Assembly (NCBI GenBank): GCA_964542165.1
Contig: CAZITQ010000004.1
Location: 1-64,000, forward strand
Direction: 5' to 3'
From: CAYTBN01 sp964542165
GTDB taxonomy: Bacteria; Myxococcota_A; UBA796; UBA9615; CAYRNR01
DNA length: 64,000 bases
The notes under the pieces were generated by a model. That model saw only the letters and a program-made list of their open reading frames with translations. It was not told where the DNA came from and did not search any database. This document shows, piece by piece, positions 45,868-55,040 of this stretch. Position 1 is the first letter of the stretch; each line of letters begins with the position of its first letter. The translations under genes were made by a program, and so were the position numbers.

Positions 45868-47975
45868 CCTTCGCGAGTCCGGGATTGCTGGCCGGCCTCG
45901 CCCTGCTGGTCCTGCCCCTGCTGGCCCACCTGGGCGGCCGACGCCGGCTGGAACGGGTGTCCTTCCCGGCCGTGCGATTCCTGCAGACGGCGCAGCGAAC
46001 CCTGAGGCGCAGGTGGTTGCTGGACGATCTGCTGCTGCTGGCCCTGCGGATGGCGGCCGTGGCCGCCCTCGTGTTCCTGTTCGCCCGTCCCCAGGTCCTG
46101 CGATCGGTGCGCGTCGATGCGACCTCGGCCACGGCGCTGGACACGGTGCTCGTCCTGGATCGATCCGCGACCACCCAGACCCGGATCGAGGGGGACGCCG
46201 TGTTCGACCGGATCGCGGCACAGGCCCTACAGCTGGTGGGGGAGATGGAGCCAGGCACCCGCGTGGGCCTGGTCTGGATGGACCACGAGGCGATACTCGA
46301 GGAGCCGGGGCTGACCCGGGACCTGGACCCACTCGGGGTTGCCATCCGAGCGGGGACTGCCGGCTACGGCGCCACCGACCTGGACCAGGCCCTCGCGCTC
46401 GCGCTGGATCTGCTGTTGCGGGAGGGGGCGCTCGAGGGACAGGTGGTGGTCCTCGGCGACGGGAGCGCGACGAGGCTCCCAGGGGAGGCCCTCGCGGCGT
46501 CCTGGCCGCCCGGCATCTCGCTGCAGTATCGGGACCTCTCCGCGGCCGATCCGCTCAACCGCTGGATCGCCTCGGTCGAGCAGCCCCCCACCGATGGGGG
46601 GTTGGCGGGTATCTCGGTCGAGGTCCGCCTGGGCGGCGCGCCGGCCGCCGAGGGAGCGGTCCCCGTGGACCTGCACGTGGAGGGGCTGGAGCCCATCCGG
46701 GGGAGCCACGGGGGCGACGATCCCCAGCATCCGAAGCGGTTCACCGTGGTCGGTGCCGGCGCCGGTTCCGTCCCGGCCACCGTGGAGATCGGCGGCGACG
46801 CGAACCCCGCCGATGACCTCTACCCCTTCTTCCTTCACAGCGACGCCCGTCAGTTCGTATACCTGTTGGGGGGTGAGGGGGGCGCGTCACCCCGGGACGA
46901 CGAGCTCTACTACCTGGCCACGGCGCTGCAACCCTCGGCCACCTCGCTGCGGGGGCACGAGCCGATCCGGGTCTCCGTCGACGAGCTCGTCGATCTGCCC
47001 GCCACGCCCGGCACCGTGCTGCTGGTCTGCAACGTCCCGGCCTCGCAGGAGCTGGCCGCCGGTCTGCGCCGGTTGCTGGACGGGGGCGGCGGAGTGCTCC
47101 TCACCGGAGGAAATCTGGTCGACCGCGAGGCCTACAACCGGCTCCTCGGCGACCTGTTGCCCGCGGCCCTGGGAGCGGTCAAGTCGCGGGACTCGTCGAC
47201 CTTCGAGGCCAGCGAAGTCGCCCTCGCGCCACCGGACCTGGACGACCCTCTCTGGGCACCGTTTCGCGACGGTGGGCTCTCCACGTTCGGTCGCGTTCGA
47301 TTCGACCGGATACTGGAGGTCGAGCCCTTCCTGGCCGAGTCCGCAGACGTCCTGCTCCGGTATTCCGACGGCCGGGCAGCGCTGCTGGAACGGCAGGTCG
47401 GTGCGGGACACCTGCTCCTGTTCACCTCGACCCTGGACGACGACTGGTCCGACCTGCCCGTGCGGGGGATCTACCTCCCGATGGTGCACCAGATCGTCCG
47501 TCGCCTGTCCGGCGACCTGCAGCGCGTGCCCTCCGGCGCAGTGCGCGTCGGGGAGAGGCCGGGGGTGGGCGAGCCGATCGAATTGCAGCTCCCCGACGAC
47601 GCCATCGGCTACAGGCTCACGGAACCGTCGGGGGAGATCCGAGTGCTGGAGACCGTCGCGCCGCTGCCCGCCACGCGGTTCCCGGGGCACCACCGGCTGG
47701 TGGCCGACGCGGCGGACGGCCGGGAGACGGTTCTGCTGAGGTACTGCGCCCGCGTCGCACCGGAGGAGTCCGAGGCCACCCCGCTGGACCGGGCTCTGCT
47801 CGCCGAACTGCTGCCGGATCTGGTGTACGTGACCGGGCTGTCCGACGACGCCGGGGGACCGGACGAAGCCCAGCGGGCCACGGTGACCCGCCGTGTGTCC
47901 CTCGTGCCTCACCTCGCCGTCCTGTTCCTCGCCCTGCTCGGGGCCGAGGCCTGGCTGGGAGGGCGACGACGATGA
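45858..47975 (+). CDS. BatA-type membrane protein with degenerate vWA
   Basis: A 705-residue protein starting at GTG 45858 inside the end of the DUF58 gene. The N-terminal BatA module is LTFASPGLLAGLALLVLPLL with HLGGRRRLERVSFPAVRFL, containing the first transmembrane helix; a second helix is at about 58-75. The vWA-like domain starts with DTVLVLDRSATTQTRIEG, a MIDAS with Thr in place of the last Ser. The C-terminal part holds a Rossmann/GATase-like region (LLVCNVPASQELAAGLRRLL, GGGGVLLTGGNLVDREAYN) and a last helix at the end. It probably works with MoxR and DUF58 at the membrane. Confidence 0.85.
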   Translation: MELTFASPGLLAGLALLVLPLLAHLGGRRRLERVSFPAVRFLQTAQRTLRRRWLLDDLLLLALRMAAVAALVFLFARPQVLRSVRVDATSATALDTVLVLDRSATTQTRIEGDAVFDRIAAQALQLVGEMEPGTRVGLVWMDHEAILEEPGLTRDLDPLGVAIRAGTAGYGATDLDQALALALDLLLREGALEGQVVVLGDGSATRLPGEALAASWPPGISLQYRDLSAADPLNRWIASVEQPPTDGGLAGISVEVRLGGAPAAEGAVPVDLHVEGLEPIRGSHGGDDPQHPKRFTVVGAGAGSVPATVEIGGDANPADDLYPFFLHSDARQFVYLLGGEGGASPRDDELYYLATALQPSATSLRGHEPIRVSVDELVDLPATPGTVLLVCNVPASQELAAGLRRLLDGGGGVLLTGGNLVDREAYNRLLGDLLPAALGAVKSRDSSTFEASEVALAPPDLDDPLWAPFRDGGLSTFGRVRFDRILEVEPFLAESADVLLRYSDGRAALLERQVGAGHLLLFTSTLDDDWSDLPVRGIYLPMVHQIVRRLSGDLQRVPSGAVRVGERPGVGEPIELQLPDDAIGYRLTEPSGEIRVLETVAPLPATRFPGHHRLVADAADGRETVLLRYCARVAPEESEATPLDRALLAELLPDLVYVTGLSDDAGGPDEAQRATVTRRVSLVPHLAVLFLALLGAEAWLGGRRR

Positions 47976-48742
47976 TCACCCGCCGAGACACCCTGCGGCT
48001 GTTGGTGGCGGGCCTGGCGTCTGCGGGTGTCGCACCCCGTGCCCTGGCCGGGTGGGAGGACTCCTCGGTGGGGGTGTGCCTCCTGGATCCCGGTTGGCCC
48101 GAGATGCCGCGGACCCAGGCCTTTGCCGACCTCCTCGCCGAGCTGGGCCAGCTGACCACGGTGCCCGTGGATCCCGAACCCAGGGTGCGCGCGCTGGCCG
48201 ACGCCGGGGTGACCCGCGAGCCCCTGCTGGCCCTGGCGGGATCCCGGGCGTTCCCGTCGCCGGACGAGGCGACGGTCGATGGGCTGCGTCGGCACCTGTA
48301 CGCGGGCGCGTTCCTGTTGATCGACGACACCTCCGGCCTCGAGAGGAGCCCCTTCGCGGAGTCCGTGGAGGAGCTGGTCGGCCGCCTGTTCCCCGACCAA
48401 CCCATGCGGGCGCTGGGCTACGACCACGCCGTCTTCCGCTCCTTCTTCCTCCTGGACGGCGCTGCCGGCCGGTTCGCCTTGTGGCCCTTCCTGGAGGGGG
48501 TCTCCCTGGGAGACCTCACCCCGGTGGTGCTGTCCCGCAACGACGTCTCGGGGGCCTGGACCCGGGCTCCGGGAGGTGGGTACGCGCGGGAGGTGGTCCC
48601 CGGGGGCGAGGCCCAGCGCATGCGCGCCATCGAGCTGGGGATCAACCTGTTGATGTACGCGCTGACCGCCAACTACAAGCGGGACGCCGTCCACGTGGAC
48701 GCCCTGCTGAAGCGGATGCGTGACGAGGGGAGGATCCCGTGA
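47972..48742 (+). CDS. DUF4159-type exported protein
   Basis: A 256-residue protein with a Tat-like N-terminus (MITRRDTLRLLVAGLASAGV, Arg-Arg then hydrophobic), so it may be exported folded. The DUF4159-like body has HLYAGAFLLIDDTSGLERSP, LGYDHAVFRSFFLLDG, and the C-terminal GINLLMYALTANYKRDA. The family goes with BatA/vWA genes. It is coupled on both sides (ATGA with the previous gene, GTGA with the next). Confidence 0.82.
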   Translation: MITRRDTLRLLVAGLASAGVAPRALAGWEDSSVGVCLLDPGWPEMPRTQAFADLLAELGQLTTVPVDPEPRVRALADAGVTREPLLALAGSRAFPSPDEATVDGLRRHLYAGAFLLIDDTSGLERSPFAESVEELVGRLFPDQPMRALGYDHAVFRSFFLLDGAAGRFALWPFLEGVSLGDLTPVVLSRNDVSGAWTRAPGGGYAREVVPGGEAQRMRAIELGINLLMYALTANYKRDAVHVDALLKRMRDEGRIP

Positions 48743-50967
48743 GCCCCGCCGAGTCCGGCGCCACGGTATGGGCCTGGGTCCCCGACCTCTCCGGGCCGGC
48801 CCTCGCCGCGGTCTCGCTGCTCGCCGTCGCTATCCTCGCCATCGCCGGGCTGCGCCTCTCCGCCTCACCGGGACGCCGGGGCCTCAGTGTGGCCCTGCGG
48901 CTGATCGCCCTGGTCCCCCTGGCCCTGGCCCTGGCGGGGTTGGCCCGAGCACACCTGGATCAACACACGGTCAGACGCACGGTCCTGCTGCTGGTGGACG
49001 GGTCGACCAGCATGGGCATCCGGGAGGGTGGCGCCCGGAGGATCGATCTCGCCGCCGACTACCTCGCGCGCAGCGAGCCCGCCCTCGGCGAGCTGTCGAG
49101 CCGTGCGGAGGTCGTGGCCCGGTGGATCGGCGATCCGTCCAGGTCCCTGTCCGCCGACGAGCTGAGCTCCCTGCCGCCCCCGGATGGGCTCCGTTCGGAC
49201 TACCTCGCCGCCATCGACGCGGCGACGGCGGAGCTGCACCCGGCGGCGGTCGTGCTGCTGGGCGACGGCGCCGACCGGGGTCCGCTGGGTCAGGCCATGG
49301 GGGGCGCCGGCGCCGACGGGGTGAGAGCGTCCTCTGCGGGGATCGGCGTGCCGGTGTACACGGTGGCCTTCGGCGGCGACGTGGCCGGTGACCTGGCGGT
49401 GCGGATCGGTGCGGTGGCGCCCTTCGCCTTCGTTCGCCGGCCGATCCAGCTTCCGGTCGCGGTGGAGGCCGGTGACGAGGGTCCCGCCGAGGTCACCCTC
49501 TCCCTGGTCCGGGACGGCGAGGAGGTCGCTGCCCGGACGGTCACCCTGGACGGAGACGGTCGCGGCGAGGTCTCCTTCGAGATCACGCCCGATCAGGTCG
49601 GGTACCTCACCCTGGAGGCGACGGTACCCGCGCCCGCCGCCGATCCCATCCCCGGGAACAACTCCGACGCAGTCACCCTGCGTGTGATCCGCGACCGGAC
49701 GCGGGTGCTCCAGCTGGCCGGTCACCCCTCGTGGGACGTGCGCTACCTGCGTCGCTTCCTCAAGACCGACCCCAACATCGATCTGATCAGCTTCTACATC
49801 CTGCGGGACGCCCCCATGTTCGGTGCCTTCCGGGCGGCGCCGATCAGCCTCATCGAATTCCCCCACGAGCAGCTCTTCGGCGAGGACCTGGCCGGGTTCG
49901 ACCTGGTGGTGATGCAGAACTTCTCGTTCCAGACGCTGCCGGGAGTGTTCGGCGCCCGCAACCGGTACGCCGAGAACCTCATCGACTTCGTCCGGGACGG
50001 CGGCGCCTTGCTGGTGGTCGGCGGCGACGGCTCCTTCGGCGCCGGCGAACCCGGACCGCTGGACGACGTGCTACCGGTGGAGCGGGGTACGGCGTCCGCG
50101 GCGGCCGGGGGGCGCCTGGAGCCCACCACCGTGGGCAACCGCCACCCGGTGATGCAGCTCGCCGGAGACGAGGAGTCCAACCGCGCGGCCTGGTCCGATC
50201 TTCCGGAGCTGGGTGCGGTCAACGGCGTGGGGCCGGTCCGGGACGGAGGGATCGTCCTGGCCACAGCGGGGGAGGGGGCCCAACCCGTCCTGGCGGTGCG
50301 CCAGCTGGGCAAGGGCAGGGTGATGACGCTGGCGAGCGACGGGAGCTGGCGCTGGGCCCTGGAGGGAGAGGGCCACGCCCACACGCGGCTGTGGCGAAAC
50401 GCCGTCCGCTGGCTGGTCCGGGACGAGGAGGACCGGCGGCTGGAGGTGCGGCCGCACGCCGAGAACATGCTCCCCGGGGAGGCTCCCCGCCTGGCTTGCC
50501 GCGCGCTGACCGCCGAATACGCGGGGCGGACGGGCGCGGAGCTGGACCTGCGCATCCTCGAACTGGGTGGCGAGGAGGTTCGCGCGGAACTCTCCGGTGT
50601 GGCTGACGGCGAGGGGATCTGGATCGCCGAGGCCGGGGCGCTGCCACCGGGGACCTATCTCGTCGAGCTCACCTCACCGTCGGACCCGGACGCCCTCGCC
50701 GAGGCGCGCTTCACGGTGCGCGGCGCCCACGCCGAGCTGGCTTCGCCCGACGGCGATCCCGACCTGCTGCGCGCCCTCTCCGAGGGGACCGGCGGCTCCC
50801 CGCTGGACCCGGGGGAGGGCATGGCCGACCTGGCGCTGGAGGGGCTGGTGGAGCGAAAGGTGTCCCGGCGGATCGCCACACCGGCCTGGAACCGTCCGTG
50901 GTGGCTACTCGCGGCTGCCCTGCCCCTCGCGCTCGACTGGTTCCTGCGGCGGCGATGGGGGGCGTGA
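48739..50967 (+). CDS. Membrane vWA/GATase-like protein of the MoxR cluster
   Basis: A 742-residue membrane protein: helices at about 15-40 and 50-75, and at the C-terminus (NRPWWLLAAALPLALDWFL). A vWA domain starts with VLLLVDGSTSMGIREG, where the MIDAS Asp-x-Ser-x-Ser is intact. Then comes a beta-sandwich (GEVSFEITPDQVGYLTL). Next is a class-I-GATase-like region (LQLAGHPSWDVRYLRRFLK, LIDFVRDGGALLVVGGDGSF) without an apparent catalytic triad. It is the last gene of the cluster. A promoter for the next gene starts eight bases after its stop. Confidence 0.85.
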   Translation: MSPAESGATVWAWVPDLSGPALAAVSLLAVAILAIAGLRLSASPGRRGLSVALRLIALVPLALALAGLARAHLDQHTVRRTVLLLVDGSTSMGIREGGARRIDLAADYLARSEPALGELSSRAEVVARWIGDPSRSLSADELSSLPPPDGLRSDYLAAIDAATAELHPAAVVLLGDGADRGPLGQAMGGAGADGVRASSAGIGVPVYTVAFGGDVAGDLAVRIGAVAPFAFVRRPIQLPVAVEAGDEGPAEVTLSLVRDGEEVAARTVTLDGDGRGEVSFEITPDQVGYLTLEATVPAPAADPIPGNNSDAVTLRVIRDRTRVLQLAGHPSWDVRYLRRFLKTDPNIDLISFYILRDAPMFGAFRAAPISLIEFPHEQLFGEDLAGFDLVVMQNFSFQTLPGVFGARNRYAENLIDFVRDGGALLVVGGDGSFGAGEPGPLDDVLPVERGTASAAAGGRLEPTTVGNRHPVMQLAGDEESNRAAWSDLPELGAVNGVGPVRDGGIVLATAGEGAQPVLAVRQLGKGRVMTLASDGSWRWALEGEGHAHTRLWRNAVRWLVRDEEDRRLEVRPHAENMLPGEAPRLACRALTAEYAGRTGAELDLRILELGGEEVRAELSGVADGEGIWIAEAGALPPGTYLVELTSPSDPDALAEARFTVRGAHAELASPDGDPDLLRALSEGTGGSPLDPGEGMADLALEGLVERKVSRRIATPAWNRPWWLLAAALPLALDWFLRRRWGA

Positions 50968-50974
50968 CCGCCGC

Positions 50975-51003
50975 TTGTTCCCGGCCGCGGCTGGCGGTAT
51001 GCT
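50975..51003 (+). promoter_or_regulatory. Promoter of the Cys-rich mini-lipoprotein
   Basis: TTGTTC (50975-50980), 17-base spacer, TATGCT (50998-51003). The leader of about 80 bases contains the hairpin TGGGG-CAAA-CCCCA at 51015-51028 and a GGAGAGGGA site before the ATG. Confidence 0.55.
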
Positions 51004-51090
51004 TGGCTCGCTATTGGGGCAAACCCCAGGAAAATCCTGTTGAACCCCGGCCGATATCGAACGGTGCGGGGCAAAGAGTGGAGAGGGAAA

Positions 51091-51342
51091 ATGGCGAGAT
51101 GGATTGCTGGGATTTCCGCGCTGCTGGTCCTCGGTGCCGCCGCGGGCATGCTCGCGGGCTGCCCGACCCAGATCTCGGATGACAACATCCAGCGCTGCTG
51201 CATCTGCATGACTGACGAGGGGTGCCTCAACGACGGGACGACGACCACGACCTGCCGTTCGGACATCACCAACGACGGAACGACGGACTACGACCTGGAC
51301 TGCTCGCTCGACGCCTGCTTCAACGAGTGCGACTTCCTGTAG
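51091..51342 (+). CDS. Cys-rich mini-lipoprotein
   Basis: An 83-residue protein. ATG 51091 is preceded by GGAGAGGGA and gives a clean lipoprotein signal ending in GMLAGC; the upstream ATG at 51040 would add a charged stretch before it. The mature chain of about 60 residues has nine Cys besides the lipid-modified one, such as CCICM, a Thr-rich linker DGTTTTTC and ACFNEC near the end. The Cys pattern suggests a disulfide-knotted surface protein or metal binding. I do not recognise a family. Confidence 0.72.
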   Translation: MARWIAGISALLVLGAAAGMLAGCPTQISDDNIQRCCICMTDEGCLNDGTTTTTCRSDITNDGTTDYDLDCSLDACFNECDFL

Positions 51343-51432
51343 GTCGCCAGTCCCCGCGCGTGGACCCGCCCCGGCGGGACACCGCGGGGCCGTGCGGCGC
51401 CCGGTCGCAGGGCTGACGATCGATTCCGAACC

Positions 51433-52044
51433 TTGACGACCCGAGTTCGTGGCCGAGGTGGAGGTGGACGCCGCCTGACGGTCCCGCGTGGCCTGTCGGT
51501 ACGGCCCACCTCCGCCCGCGTCCGGGGCTCGATCTTCGACATCCTCGGCCAGACCTGCGAAGGCGACGCCGTGCTGGATCTGTACGCCGGCGCGGGCACG
51601 CTCGGCATCGAGGCCCTGGCCCGGGGGGCCCGCAGCCTGGTGGCGGTGGAGCGGGATCCCGCCGTCGCGCGTGTCCTGGAGGCCAACCTGCCCCGGTCCG
51701 GCGGGGAGGGATCCCACCGGTTGATCCGGGACGACGCCGTCTCCGCGGCCCGCCGCCTGGCAGCCCGCGGGGAGAGATTTGACGTGATCTTCGCAGATCC
51801 CCCCTATGATGCTGGCGAGATCGAGCGAATACTCGGGGCGTTGGCCACCCTGTCCCTGCTGGAAGAGGACGGCGTCGTGGTCCTGGAACACTCGCCCCGG
51901 GAGGGCGGGCCGGAGAGCATCGGCAGCTTGCAGCGATTCGATCGCCGCAGCTACGGCCAGACGAACGTGAGTTTCTACGAGTGCGCGTCCGCGGACGACC
52001 TGCAGCAGACGGACGGCGCGGGAACGGAGGACGAACCACGATGA
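51433..52044 (+). CDS. rsmD: 16S rRNA (guanine(966)-N2)-methyltransferase RsmD
   Basis: A 203-residue Rossmann methyltransferase. The SAM-binding segment is VLDLYAGAGTLGIEALARGA, and the catalytic DPPY motif is in FDVIFADPPYDAG; both match RsmD, which methylates G966 of 16S rRNA. The start is TTG 51433 (no ATG or GTG in range). Its stop overlaps coaD (ATGA), the usual rsmD-coaD pair. Confidence 0.94.
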   Translation: MTTRVRGRGGGGRRLTVPRGLSVRPTSARVRGSIFDILGQTCEGDAVLDLYAGAGTLGIEALARGARSLVAVERDPAVARVLEANLPRSGGEGSHRLIRDDAVSAARRLAARGERFDVIFADPPYDAGEIERILGALATLSLLEEDGVVVLEHSPREGGPESIGSLQRFDRRSYGQTNVSFYECASADDLQQTDGAGTEDEPR

Positions 52045-52529
52045 GCGAACGGATCGCTGTCTACCCCGGCTCCTTCGATCCGGTCACCCTGGGACACCTG
52101 AACATCCTCAAGCGGGTGCGGCTCGCCGTCGACCACCTGATCGTGGCCGTGGTACGCAACCCCGGTAAGAGCCCGATGTTCACCGCCCAGGAACGGATCG
52201 AGCTGTTGAGGGCGTGCCTCGGTGACTGCGAAGGCATCACCCTGGTCTCGTTCGAGGGGCTCCTCATCGACTTCGTGCGGGACCAGGGTGCCCAGTTCAT
52301 CGTGCGGGGTCTCCGCGCGGTGTCCGACTTCGACTACGAGTTCCAGATGGCGGTCCAGAACCGCAACCTGGCCCCCGAGGTCGACACGCTGTTCATGATG
52401 ACCGACGAGCGGTACTTCTACGTCAGCAGCCGGATGGTCAAGGAGATCGCGATGCTGAACGGTACCGTGAGCCACATGGTGCCCGAGCTGGTGGAGAACG
52501 CCATCGCGCGCAAGAAGGGGGAACGATGA
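52041..52529 (+). CDS. coaD: Phosphopantetheine adenylyltransferase
   Basis: A 162-residue enzyme for the fourth step of coenzyme A synthesis. YPGSFDPVTLGHL (the T-x-G-H nucleotide site), VVRNPGKSPMFTAQERIELL and VSSRMVKEIA match CoaD exactly. ATG 52041 overlaps the rsmD stop; the next gene overlaps its stop in turn. Confidence 0.97.
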   Translation: MSERIAVYPGSFDPVTLGHLNILKRVRLAVDHLIVAVVRNPGKSPMFTAQERIELLRACLGDCEGITLVSFEGLLIDFVRDQGAQFIVRGLRAVSDFDYEFQMAVQNRNLAPEVDTLFMMTDERYFYVSSRMVKEIAMLNGTVSHMVPELVENAIARKKGER

Positions 52530-53725
52530 GACTCGCCGACCGCATGAGCCGGATCAAGCCCTCGGCCACCCTCGCCGTGGCGGCCCGGGCCGCCCAGATG
52601 CGTCGGGACGGGGTGGACATCATCTCGCTGACCCTGGGGGAGCCGGACTTCCCCACCGTGCCCGCGGCCAAGGCGGCCGCGCGCGCGGCCATCGACCAGG
52701 ACTTCACCCGGTACACGCCGGTCAAGGGCTTCCCCGAGCTCGTCGAGGGCGTCGCCGACTGGGTGTCCCGACGCTACGGCGCCCCCGTCGCTCCGGAGCA
52801 GGTCGTGGTCTCCAGTGGGGCCAAGCAGTGCCTGTACGACCTGGCCGTCAGCCTCTGGCAGGAGGGGGACGAGGTCCTGATCTTCTCCCCCTACTGGGTC
52901 AGCTATCCGGACCAGGCTCGGCTGGTGGGCGCCACGCCGGTGGTGGTACGCACCCGCCCCGAGGACGGGTTCCGGATCCCCATGGACGAGGTACGCGCCG
53001 CGGTGAACGAGCGCACCAGGGCGATCGTGCTCAACAACCCCTCCAATCCCACGGGGATCGTGCTCCCCCGGGAGGACATCGAGGCCCTGGCCCAGCTGGC
53101 CGTGGAGCGCGATCTGACGCTGATCGCCGACTCCATCTACGATCCCATCGTCTACGGCGGGATCGAGGCGACAAATCCCCTGAGCCTGGGCCCGGAGGTG
53201 GCCGCGCACACCTGCTTGGTGCACGGCGTCTCCAAGGCCTACGCGATGACGGGCTGGCGCATCGGTTTCCTGGTGGCACCGCCCGAGGTGGCCGCCGCCT
53301 GCACCAAGGTCCAGGGGCAGTGCACCTCCAACCCCTGCTCCGTGAGCCAGAAGGCGACCCTGGGCGCCCTGGTCGGCTCCCAGGACCCCGTCGAGGAGAT
53401 GCGAAGGACCTACGGCGAGCGCCGCGAGTGGCTGCTCGAGCGGGTGAAGACCATCCCGGGCCTGGACGTGGCCCATCCTCCCCAGGGCGCGTTCTACCTC
53501 TTCCCCTCGGTGGAGCGGCTCCTGGGTCGGACCACTCCGTCGGGCATGGAGCTCGAGACGTCGGTGGACGTGAGCGAGTACATCCTCATGGAAGGGAAGG
53601 TGGCCTCCGTCCCGGGCGCCGCCTTCGGCGAGGACTCCTGCATCCGTTTCTCCTACGCCGCCTCCATGAACGACCTGGAACGCGCCTTCGACCGGATCGA
53701 AGCTCTCCTGGCCCCCTGGGCCTGA
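52526..53725 (+). CDS. Class I pyridoxal-phosphate aminotransferase
   Basis: A 399-residue enzyme similar to aspartate/prephenate aminotransferases (subgroup I-b). The PLP Lys237 lies in HGVSKAYAMTGWRIGF; other conserved parts are LTLGEPDFPTVPAAK, VLNNPSNPTGIV and the C-terminal IRFSYAASMNDLE. It probably moves amino groups between aspartate, prephenate or glutamate and 2-oxoglutarate. It overlaps coaD (ATGA), and an intrinsic terminator follows. Confidence 0.93.
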   Translation: MRLADRMSRIKPSATLAVAARAAQMRRDGVDIISLTLGEPDFPTVPAAKAAARAAIDQDFTRYTPVKGFPELVEGVADWVSRRYGAPVAPEQVVVSSGAKQCLYDLAVSLWQEGDEVLIFSPYWVSYPDQARLVGATPVVVRTRPEDGFRIPMDEVRAAVNERTRAIVLNNPSNPTGIVLPREDIEALAQLAVERDLTLIADSIYDPIVYGGIEATNPLSLGPEVAAHTCLVHGVSKAYAMTGWRIGFLVAPPEVAAACTKVQGQCTSNPCSVSQKATLGALVGSQDPVEEMRRTYGERREWLLERVKTIPGLDVAHPPQGAFYLFPSVERLLGRTTPSGMELETSVDVSEYILMEGKVASVPGAAFGEDSCIRFSYAASMNDLERAFDRIEALLAPWA

Positions 53726-53763
53726 CTCCTCTCCCGCACCCGCTCCCGAGATCAGCCTGATTT

Positions 53764-53794
53764 CCGGGCCCGGGCCCGTTCTTCTGTGATTTTT
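53764..53794 (+). terminator. Intrinsic terminator after the aminotransferase
   Basis: A GC-only palindrome (53765-53778, CGGGCC/GGCCCG core) followed by TTCTTCTGTGATTTTT, a T-rich tract ending at 53794. It would end the rsmD-coaD-aminotransferase transcript. Confidence 0.6.
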
Positions 53795-53945
53795 CGCGAG
53801 TCTCGAGCCTCACTGGACAATCCCTGTACACAGGCTCCGGCTATACAAACCCCGGACAGGCCCGATCGGGGGAAGGCCGGACAGACCCTACACGTGCCAT
53901 GGAGAGCCTATTGCGGGTGCGGGTGCGGGAGGAGAAAGAGGAAGG

Positions 53946-55040
53946 TCAGGAGACCGTGCGCTGGGTGCGGCGGCGGGGGCGGCGGTTGCCGGCGTTGCGG
54001 CGGGCGGCGGCCTTGATCTCCTTGACGGTCATCTTGCGGCGGATCGCCACCTCGGGATCGATGCCCGCCTTGAGGATCTCCTCGGCCTTGAAGATGGAGA
54101 GCCGGCCGCGCTCGATGGCCTCGCGCAGGACGTGGTTCTCCGCCACCCGTAGGTACCGCTGCAGGGTTCGCTTGCGGCGGCCGGTGATCTTCTCGATCTC
54201 GGACAGATCCACCTGCCCCTGGTAGAGCTTGACCGTGGACTGCAACCGCCGCAGGGGGGAGCTGTCCATGGGCGGCGCCTCCTCGGCCTCCATCAGCTTG
54301 AGTCGATCCCGGTCGTCCTCGTCGAGGCCCCGGAAGACCACGGCGGGGATCCCGGCCATCTTGAGCTGGCGCGCGGCCGAGATGCGGCGGAAACCGTGGA
54401 CGATCTGATAGGCGCCATCGTCCCGCTCACGCAGGACCACAGGCCGCCGGATGCCCTCCACGCGGATCGAGCGGAGCAGCGCCTCACCGGGAATGGGCGA
54501 CTGCGTGGAGCAGCCGCGGTCCCGGTGGTCGATCTCGCTGAGCATGATCCGCTCCGTGAGCCGCCGCATGGCACCCTTGCGGTCGAAGGTCGCGCCGCCG
54601 CCGCTACCGAAGTAGTCCACCATCGTCGTCTGGGTGGCACGCGCCCCCGCCGCGGGCCCCCTGGAAGCCGGCAACTCCTCCGGGGTCAGGCGGATGAATC
54701 CCTCCTGCAGGTCCCAGTGCAGGCGCACGGTCTCGCCGGGATGGAAGGGGAACGCCTTGGGGAGCACCACCCGATCCTGACTGCCCAGCTTGACCGGAGC
54801 GCCGAACTCCATCATCCGGAAGAAGGGGTGCTGATCGCTGGGGAACCAGCGATCCACGTTTCCCGCGAGCTCCACCATCCGCTCCCAGGTGTCGGGGTGG
54901 AACACGTACAGATCCTGGCCCTGGAGCGACACCATCAGCAGGTCGCCCCGCTGGATCCCGTTGCGATGCAGGAATTCCGCAGGGATGGAGAGGCGCCTCT
55001 CCCGAGCGATGAACTTGACACGCCTGGTCAGCTTTCCCAT
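53946..55040 (-). CDS. MraZ-like (double AbrB) + ParB/Spo0J-like fusion
   Basis: A 364-residue protein starting at ATG 55040, with AAGGAG eight bases upstream. Residues 1-115 look like a MraZ: two AbrB-type swapped hairpins (VKFIARERRLSIPAEFLHR and APVKLGSQDRVVLPKAF). The typical DxKGR loops are altered to RERR and SQDR. Residues 170-260 are ParB N-terminal-like (SIRVEGIRRPVVLRERD, then YQIVHGFRRISAARQLKMAG), but the ENxxR CTP-contact motif is degenerate. Residues 280-330 form the ParB HTH (VDLSEIEKITGRRKRTLQRYL). The tail is Arg-rich. The fusion is unusual; it probably binds DNA and may regulate itself through the repeats upstream. No parA gene is near. Confidence 0.8.
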   Translation of the reverse strand: MGKLTRRVKFIARERRLSIPAEFLHRNGIQRGDLLMVSLQGQDLYVFHPDTWERMVELAGNVDRWFPSDQHPFFRMMEFGAPVKLGSQDRVVLPKAFPFHPGETVRLHWDLQEGFIRLTPEELPASRGPAAGARATQTTMVDYFGSGGGATFDRKGAMRRLTERIMLSEIDHRDRGCSTQSPIPGEALLRSIRVEGIRRPVVLRERDDGAYQIVHGFRRISAARQLKMAGIPAVVFRGLDEDDRDRLKLMEAEEAPPMDSSPLRRLQSTVKLYQGQVDLSEIEKITGRRKRTLQRYLRVAENHVLREAIERGRLSIFKAEEILKAGIDPEVAIRRKMTVKEIKAAARRNAGNRRPRRRTQRTVS

